From the NCBI GenBank assembly GCA_902795715.1, contig CADBME010000444.1, positions 1 through 9,074 of the forward strand: DNA of 9,074 nucleotides, read 5' to 3'. This document shows positions 5,593 through 9,074 of this stretch, one piece after another. The position numbers and the translations under genes are program-made. The first letter of the stretch is position 1; the number at the start of each line of letters is the position of its first letter. The stretch comes from an uncultured Lachnospiraceae bacterium. Its GTDB lineage: Bacteria; Bacillota_A; Clostridia; Lachnospirales; Lachnospiraceae. The notes under the pieces were generated by a model. That model was given only the letters and a program-made list of their open reading frames with translations. It did not search any database and had not been told where the DNA came from.

Positions 5593-5735
5593 AAAAATGG
5601 TCATGGATCAGCTTGCTGCACAGGAGCTCTCTCCATCCTGACCCCATAGGCTGAGGCAAGTGCGGTAACCCGCACCTGCCGCCCTGGTCGGAGCCTTTGC
5701 ATAAAAGCCCTTCCCGCCCATAAAGATAGTTTTCC
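5593..5735 (-). promoter_or_regulatory. Structured 5' leader with alternative terminator/antiterminator pairing (candidate riboswitch or attenuator)
   Basis: Read on the minus strand. Hairpin A: GCUUUU/AAAGGC (5708-5703/5698-5693) with loop AUGC. Hairpin B: GGCAGGUGCGG/CCGCACUUGCC (5680-5670/5665-5655), 11 bp with one G-U and loop GUUA; the G-U pair keeps pairing only in minus-strand RNA. An outer stem, UCCGACC (5692-5686) with GGUC-A-GGA (5643-5636), can enclose hairpin B, with AGGGC and GCCU also able to pair inside. The same GGUCAGGAU (5643-5635) can instead pair with AUCC-A-UGACC (5608-5599), a 9-bp stem followed directly by A-UUUUU (5598-5593), an intrinsic terminator. The two foldings exclude each other. 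I recognise no known riboswitch consensus. The ligand, or a protein trigger, is unknown. Confidence 0.55.
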
Positions 5736-5741
5736 ATTTCT

Positions 5742-5747
5742 ATTATA
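5742..5747 (-). promoter_or_regulatory. -10 box (TATAAT) of the reductase operon
   Basis: A perfect TATAAT lies on the minus strand at 5747-5742, placing the start site near 5735. No convincing -35 hexamer is found 16-19 bp upstream; a G6 tract occupies that place. The tract is flanked by the inverted repeat ACAAAC...GTTTGT (5771-5766 / 5756-5751), which could be an activator site. The same repeat followed by T6 might also act as a weak terminator for read-through. Confidence 0.45.
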
Positions 5748-5876
5748 AAAAACAAACCTTCCCCCCGTTTGTACTATCAGTCATCAAAACTGGGAACAAA
5801 TCATTCAGGAATCCCGGATCCTTAATCAGACGGGAAAAGACTCCCGACTGAAGAGAAAGGGTATCTCCTCCCATAG
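5748..5876. other. Intergenic stretch between the trmN6 terminator and the reductase promoter
   Basis: I see no gene here. Frames are short on both strands and none has a ribosome binding site. The segment holds a short hairpin with CGGGA/TCCCG arms (5829-5833 / 5840-5844) with no U run after it. The 9-mer AGACGGGAA occurs here (5827-5835) and again in the terminator arm (5881-5889). The promoter-flanking inverted repeat lies at its low-coordinate end. Confidence 0.5.
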
Positions 5877-5912
5877 AAAAAGACGGGAAGGATACACATG
5901 GTATCATTCCCG
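5877..5912 (-). terminator. Rho-independent terminator overlapping the end of trmN6
   Basis: On the minus strand CGGGAA-T-GATAC (5912-5901) pairs with GTATC-C-TTCCCG (5895-5884) around the loop CATGT. This gives 11 base pairs with one internal mismatch, then TCTTTTT down to 5877. The 5' arm consists of the last sense codons and the TGA stop of trmN6. It closes the housekeeping operon. Confidence 0.85.
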
Positions 5913-6653
5913 CCCGTATTTGCTAAGCAGTTCTTTGGTATAACTTCCATCCTTATTATAGACAATAAGAGGCGGCTCCACCGTCATCCTCTGACGGCCG
6001 CCTCTGACACAGTCCAGCAGTACCATGTTTGGTTCCTTATCTATATAAGGATACACCAGACACATTCTCTTAGGTTCAAGTTTTCTTATCCTCAGCTCAT
6101 GGATGATCTCCGCCAGACGAAAAGGTCGGTGAACCAGAATAAAATGTCCTCCCGGTCGTACAATCCACTGTGCCGCATCGGCCACGTCGGCGAAGGTGCA
6201 GAGAATCTCGTGCCTGGCAGCAGCTTTCTGATAATCCGGATTGATCAGGCCATGGCTTTCCGTCATATAGGGCGGATTGCAGGTGACATAGTCGGCACAG
6301 GAAGCAGGATAGTATTCCTTTACCTTTTTTACATCACCCTGTTTCAGGGTGATGAGATTATCCTGCCCGTTCATCTTCACACTTCTGGATGCCATTTCCA
6401 CATATTCCGGAAAAAACTCCAGCCCTTCCACATGGCTGACTTCATACTTTGCCGCCAGCAGGATAGGGATGATACCGGTGCCGGTACACAGGTCCACGAC
6501 CCGGCTGCCTGCCTTGATATGGGCAAAGTCAGACAGGAGTACCGCGTCCATGCCGAAACAGAATCCGTCCCTTTTCTGAATGATCCGACAGCTTTTCAGC
6601 TGGAGATCATCGATTCTTTCATTGTCATTGAGAAAAACAGAAGTATCTTCCAT
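5904..6653 (-). CDS. trmN6: tRNA1(Val) (adenine-37-N6)-methyltransferase family protein (TrmN6/YabB-like)
   Basis: The 249-residue product is a class I SAM-dependent methyltransferase of the COG4123 family. Visible motifs are the N-terminal QKRDGFCFGMDAVLLSDFA block (26-44), typical of this family, SAM motif I VVDLCTGTGIIP (52-63), and the catalytic CNPPY (125-129) that positions an exocyclic adenine amine. In E. coli TrmN6 methylates A37 of tRNA1-Val. The Bacillus counterpart is yabB, in the same tmk-holB-yaaT neighbourhood, which supports orthology. ATG 6653 is the only sensible start: an in-frame TAG lies four codons upstream, yet no GGAGG precedes it, so translation may be weak or depend on ricT. 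The 77-nt gap to ricT has A-tracts but no terminator. The exact tRNA target in Firmicutes is inferred. A terminator overlaps its 3' end. Confidence 0.87.
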   Translation of the reverse strand: MEDTSVFLNDNERIDDLQLKSCRIIQKRDGFCFGMDAVLLSDFAHIKAGSRVVDLCTGTGIIPILLAAKYEVSHVEGLEFFPEYVEMASRSVKMNGQDNLITLKQGDVKKVKEYYPASCADYVTCNPPYMTESHGLINPDYQKAAARHEILCTFADVADAAQWIVRPGGHFILVHRPFRLAEIIHELRIRKLEPKRMCLVYPYIDKEPNMVLLDCVRGGRQRMTVEPPLIVYNKDGSYTKELLSKYGRE

Positions 6654-6730
6654 AATGCTAATCTATATTAATCCGGTCTGATCTTAATCCAATCGATCTT
6701 TTTTTCCGGATCTTTTTTCCTCTGTCATAC

Positions 6731-7630
6731 TTAACTTGTCTGGTTTTCTTTCTTATCCGCGGATCCGGAAGACTTACGCTGGTCGCGGTCTCCCTTTCCT
6801 TTGTCCTTCTTTTTCCTTGGGCGGAAGGACAGATCTTCTATCTTATACTCTTCCAGACTCTTTTCATCTTTATCGTTTGTCACGATAAGTTTAACCTTTT
6901 GGCGAAGGACACTGACCTCCTGGACTACACCCTTTCCTCCCCCTTTGATCCGGACTTCCTCCCCGGTCCGGGGCAGCTTGGAATTGAGGTATTCATAGGT
7001 CTCCTGTTCATTTTTCAGGCAGCACATGAGGCGCCCGCACATTCCGGATATTTTGGAAGGATTCAGAGACAGGTTCTGCTCTTTGGCCATCTTGATGGAA
7101 ACCGGAATAAATTCAGAAAGGTAGGTATGACAGCATAAGGGCCTGCCGCAGATGCCGATTCCTCCCTTAATCTTTGTTTCATCTCTAACCCCGATCTGGC
7201 GCAGTTCAATCCGTGTCTTAAATATGGCAGCCAGATCTTTGACCAGCTCCCTGAAATCAATCCGACCGTCTGCGGTAAAATAAAATAATACCTTGTTGTT
7301 ATCAAAGGTATACTCACAATCGATCAGTTTCATCTGCAGCTTATGTTTGCGGATCTTCTCCTGACAGATTTCGTAGGCCTCCCTGCACTTCTTTTTGTTT
7401 TGGGCATTTTTTTCGTCATCTTCCTTAGTGGCAATTCGGATAACTGACTTCAGGGAACTGACAACACGGGCTCCGTCGATTTCTCTTTCGCCGAGCACCA
7501 CCTTGCCATATTCGATTCCTCTGGCTGTCTCCACAATGACATGCTGTCCCACTTCAATATGTAAAATATCCGGTGAAAAAAAGTAAATCTTTCCATTGTC
7601 CCGAAAACGAACACCTATTACTTTAAACAT
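6731..7630 (-). CDS. ricT: PSP1-domain protein RicT/YaaT
   Basis: The 299-residue product matches the PSP1 family, represented by B. subtilis RicT (YaaT). RicT works with RicA and RicF as a cytoplasmic complex carrying [4Fe-4S] clusters, promotes RNase Y-dependent mRNA processing and affects development. The family's cysteine blocks are present: GICGRPLCC (C161, C166, C167) and GMCGRLMCC (C198, C203, C204). The N-terminal part (VGVRFRDNGKIYFF-like, residues 5-18) and the KGGIGICGRPLCCHTYL core are characteristic. The C-terminal tail from about 270 is Lys/Arg-rich, low-complexity and probably disordered. ATG 7630 has GGAGG 5 nt upstream. holB lies 61 nt upstream with a small hairpin but no U run, so co-transcription is likely. 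The usual yabA is absent between this gene and trmN6. RicA and RicF would have to be encoded elsewhere. Confidence 0.92.
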   Translation of the reverse strand: MFKVIGVRFRDNGKIYFFSPDILHIEVGQHVIVETARGIEYGKVVLGEREIDGARVVSSLKSVIRIATKEDDEKNAQNKKKCREAYEICQEKIRKHKLQMKLIDCEYTFDNNKVLFYFTADGRIDFRELVKDLAAIFKTRIELRQIGVRDETKIKGGIGICGRPLCCHTYLSEFIPVSIKMAKEQNLSLNPSKISGMCGRLMCCLKNEQETYEYLNSKLPRTGEEVRIKGGGKGVVQEVSVLRQKVKLIVTNDKDEKSLEEYKIEDLSFRPRKKKDKGKGDRDQRKSSGSADKKENQTS

Positions 7631-7651
7631 CTGGTCCTCCTCTTATGTTAA

Positions 7652-7683
7652 ATCCCGGTTCATCAGCATATCATTACCGGAAT
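7652..7683 (-). other. Hairpin between holB and ricT
   Basis: On the minus strand ATTCCGGT (7683-7676) can pair with ACCGGGAT (7659-7652): 8 bp including one U-G, around a 16-nt loop. No U run follows, so it is not an intrinsic terminator. It could be a processing or stability element between two operon genes. Confidence 0.3.
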
Positions 7684-7691
7684 GAATCGTT

Positions 7692-8696
7692 TTATTTATT
7701 AAATCCCTGTTTCAATTTTATAAGCAGCATCAAGAGGCTTGTTTCCCCATTGACGTTAGCCCGGAGCCGGTTCCTTGTCTTCCGGATCTCCTGGATGGCC
7801 GCATGAATGGAAAAAGGAGTCAGTTGGTCACTTTGGACCTGAAGATCTGCAAGTTCTCCCATAAATACCAGTCGATCTTCCTCTCCTGTCGTTTTCAGGA
7901 TCAGAAGATCTCTGTACCAAATCAGGAACAAATCGAGAAGATTGGATATATTCTGCTTTTCCTGATATCCTTCCTTTGCCAGACCAGCCAGTTCGTCCAG
8001 TCCGGCTTCCGGTATCCTGCACAGGGTTCTGACAGCAATCCTGCGGCATTCCCTGAACTCTTCAGACGAAACCGCATCCAGGGCCTTGCCCACATTACCC
8101 ATAGCATAGCCGGCCGCAAATCCAACCTCGAAATCAGAAATCTGCTGCCCGCTTTTCCCTAAAACCCGGGTCTTGATGGTATCTTTGTCCACAGGCTGGG
8201 TCTGCAAAAGGAGACAGCGGGAGACAATCGTGTCGAGAAGAGCACCCCGATTGGAGACCAGAAGAAAGAGTATCACATAATCCGGTGGTTCCTCGATTGT
8301 TTTCAGCAAAGCATTCTGGGCCTCCACTCCCAGTTTTTCCGCCTCTTCTATAATATAAATCTTATAAGGTCCTTTATAGGGAATGATATCTGCCGTATTG
8401 ATAATCTGCTCACGGACCTCGTCCACGGTAATGGTATTTTCTTTTTTATGGACAAGGGAAAGAACATCCGGATGATTTCCATGGTCAATCTGAAGACAGG
8501 ATGTACATTTTCCGCAATCCATATCTCCCTCTTCCCGACATTGGAGAATACGGGCAAAGCTTTTAGCCAGCATCTTTTTTCCGCTGCCCTTCTCCCCTTC
8601 AATCATATAAGAATGGGAAATCCTCCCGGTCCCGACTGCCCTCTTAAAATATTCCTTTACCTTCTCGTTCCCGAGAATCCGGTCCAGACTGCTCAA
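7692..8696 (-). CDS. holB: DNA polymerase III subunit delta' (clamp loader)
   Basis: The 334-residue product is the delta' subunit of the clamp loader, which with tau/gamma and delta loads the sliding clamp at replication forks. Visible features are SHSYMIEGEKGSGKK (28-41, Walker A region with GxxGxGKK retained), four zinc-ligand cysteines C53, C61, C64 and C67, a Walker B-like IIEEAE (115-120), NALLKTIEEPP (128-138), and the sensor-1 S-R-C at 159-161. The start is TTG 8696: GGAGG lies 6 nt upstream, and MSSLDRILGNEKVKEYF matches the family N-terminus. It begins 24 nt after the tmk stop, the standard Firmicute arrangement, although many relatives place yaaQ and yaaR in between. It is probably expressed from an upstream promoter outside the window together with tmk, ricT and trmN6. 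Confidence 0.95.
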   Translation of the reverse strand: MSSLDRILGNEKVKEYFKRAVGTGRISHSYMIEGEKGSGKKMLAKSFARILQCREEGDMDCGKCTSCLQIDHGNHPDVLSLVHKKENTITVDEVREQIINTADIIPYKGPYKIYIIEEAEKLGVEAQNALLKTIEEPPDYVILFLLVSNRGALLDTIVSRCLLLQTQPVDKDTIKTRVLGKSGQQISDFEVGFAAGYAMGNVGKALDAVSSEEFRECRRIAVRTLCRIPEAGLDELAGLAKEGYQEKQNISNLLDLFLIWYRDLLILKTTGEEDRLVFMGELADLQVQSDQLTPFSIHAAIQEIRKTRNRLRANVNGETSLLMLLIKLKQGFNK

Positions 8697-8720
8697 CTTA
8701 TTCCTCCGCCAAACAGATTA

Positions 8721-9074
8721 TTACAAGGACAATGCCTTGATTATCTCATAGTGAATCTCCTCCACATTCCGGGAGGCATCAATTCTTATGACATCCGGTC
8801 TCCCGGATAAGATCTTCCGGTAACCTTCCGCAACCATGTGATGAAAATCCATACTTTCCTGTTCCATCCGGTCCAGGAGTTTTTGTCCTTTTTTTCTGCG
8901 AAGACCTTCCTCCTCCGGCAGATCCAGAAAGATTACCCGGTCAGGAGCATATCTGCCGATTCCCGGTGCATTCACCGATCGAACCATATCGGTTCCAAGT
9001 TTCCTGGCGAGCCCCTGATACACCAGGGAAGAGTCCAGAAACCGGTCACTTAAAACAAAGTCCCCGGCTTCCAA
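8721..9074 (-). CDS. tmk: Thymidylate kinase, C-terminal part (5' end outside window)
   Basis: The last 117 codons of thymidylate kinase, which phosphorylates dTMP to dTDP, are present. The frame is open to the window edge; the TTG at 9074 is an internal leucine, not a start. The DR-x-x-x-SS-x-x-YQG substrate motif is seen as D10-R-F-L-D-S-S-L-V-Y-Q-G21 of the fragment. VIFLDLPEEEGLRRK (about 48-62) matches the nucleotide-binding strand followed by the LID region. The N-terminal half with the P-loop is missing, probably about 85-90 residues. The gene sits directly upstream of holB, as in most Firmicutes. Confidence 0.93.
   Translation of the reverse strand: MEAGDFVLSDRFLDSSLVYQGLARKLGTDMVRSVNAPGIGRYAPDRVIFLDLPEEEGLRRKKGQKLLDRMEQESMDFHHMVAEGYRKILSGRPDVIRIDASRNVEEIHYEIIKALSL

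Noticed and set aside
5600..5700. Signal recognition particle RNA (GGTCAGGA...GCAGC looks partly similar)
   Set aside because: The conserved GGAAGG asymmetric loop and its paired strand are absent.
5640..5710. Leader as a c-di-GMP-I riboswitch (GCAAAGGCUCCGACC resembles part of that consensus)
   Set aside because: The first half of that aptamer, with the GNRA tetraloop hairpin and the second conserved strand, is not present, and the helices seen here connect differently.
5655..5710. Plus-strand resemblance to the guanidine-I riboswitch 3' end (ATAAAAGCCC)
   Set aside because: Only a short string matches; the rest of the aptamer is missing, there is no plus-strand gene to control, and the G-U pair in hairpin B indicates minus-strand RNA.

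Overview
The window looks like a piece of chromosome from a Clostridia-type Firmicute, probably a gut or sediment anaerobe close to Lachnospiraceae. The evidence is the tmk-holB-ricT-trmN6 order (the Bacillus/Clostridium arrangement), strong GGAGG ribosome binding sites, and abundant low-potential flavoproteins. I cannot name a species. All nine convincing genes are on the minus strand, so the genomic reading order runs from position 9074 down to 1. Long plus-strand frames are shadows of these genes.

Region 1 (9074-5877) is conserved housekeeping backbone: the 3' end of thymidylate kinase (tmk), the DNA polymerase III delta' subunit (holB, with a TTG start), the PSP1-domain protein RicT/YaaT, and a TrmN6-type tRNA adenine methyltransferase. 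It closes with a hairpin terminator whose 5' arm is made from the last codons of trmN6.

Region 2 (about 5876-5484) has no long gene, but it is the most interesting stretch. It holds a perfect TATAAT -10 box, then an RNA leader of about 180 nt that can fold in two mutually exclusive ways. One segment (5643-5636) pairs either with an upstream strand, closing a hairpin-rich domain, or with a downstream strand, forming a stem followed by U5. Further down, a hairpin covers part of a strong Shine-Dalgarno, which serves a 19-codon leader ORF. This has the architecture of a riboswitch or attenuator, and it matches no class I recognise.

Region 3 (5483-1) is an accessory redox/ester-hydrolase cluster: a thioredoxin-reductase-like flavoprotein, an iron-sulfur-type NAD(P)H-dependent flavodoxin, a cytoplasmic tannase/feruloyl-esterase-family hydrolase, a beta-lactamase-fold serine hydrolase (family VIII esterase-like), and a second flavodoxin-fold reductase truncated by the window edge. 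A terminator separates the tannase-like gene from the serine hydrolase. The tannase-like gene and the last flavodoxin appear to have their own promoters, with palindromic or direct-repeat elements.

The likely theme, which is inference, is uptake-independent cytoplasmic ester cleavage coupled to flavin-dependent reduction of an aromatic or xenobiotic substrate, controlled by the structured leader. No mobile elements, CRISPR arrays, tRNA or rRNA genes were seen.
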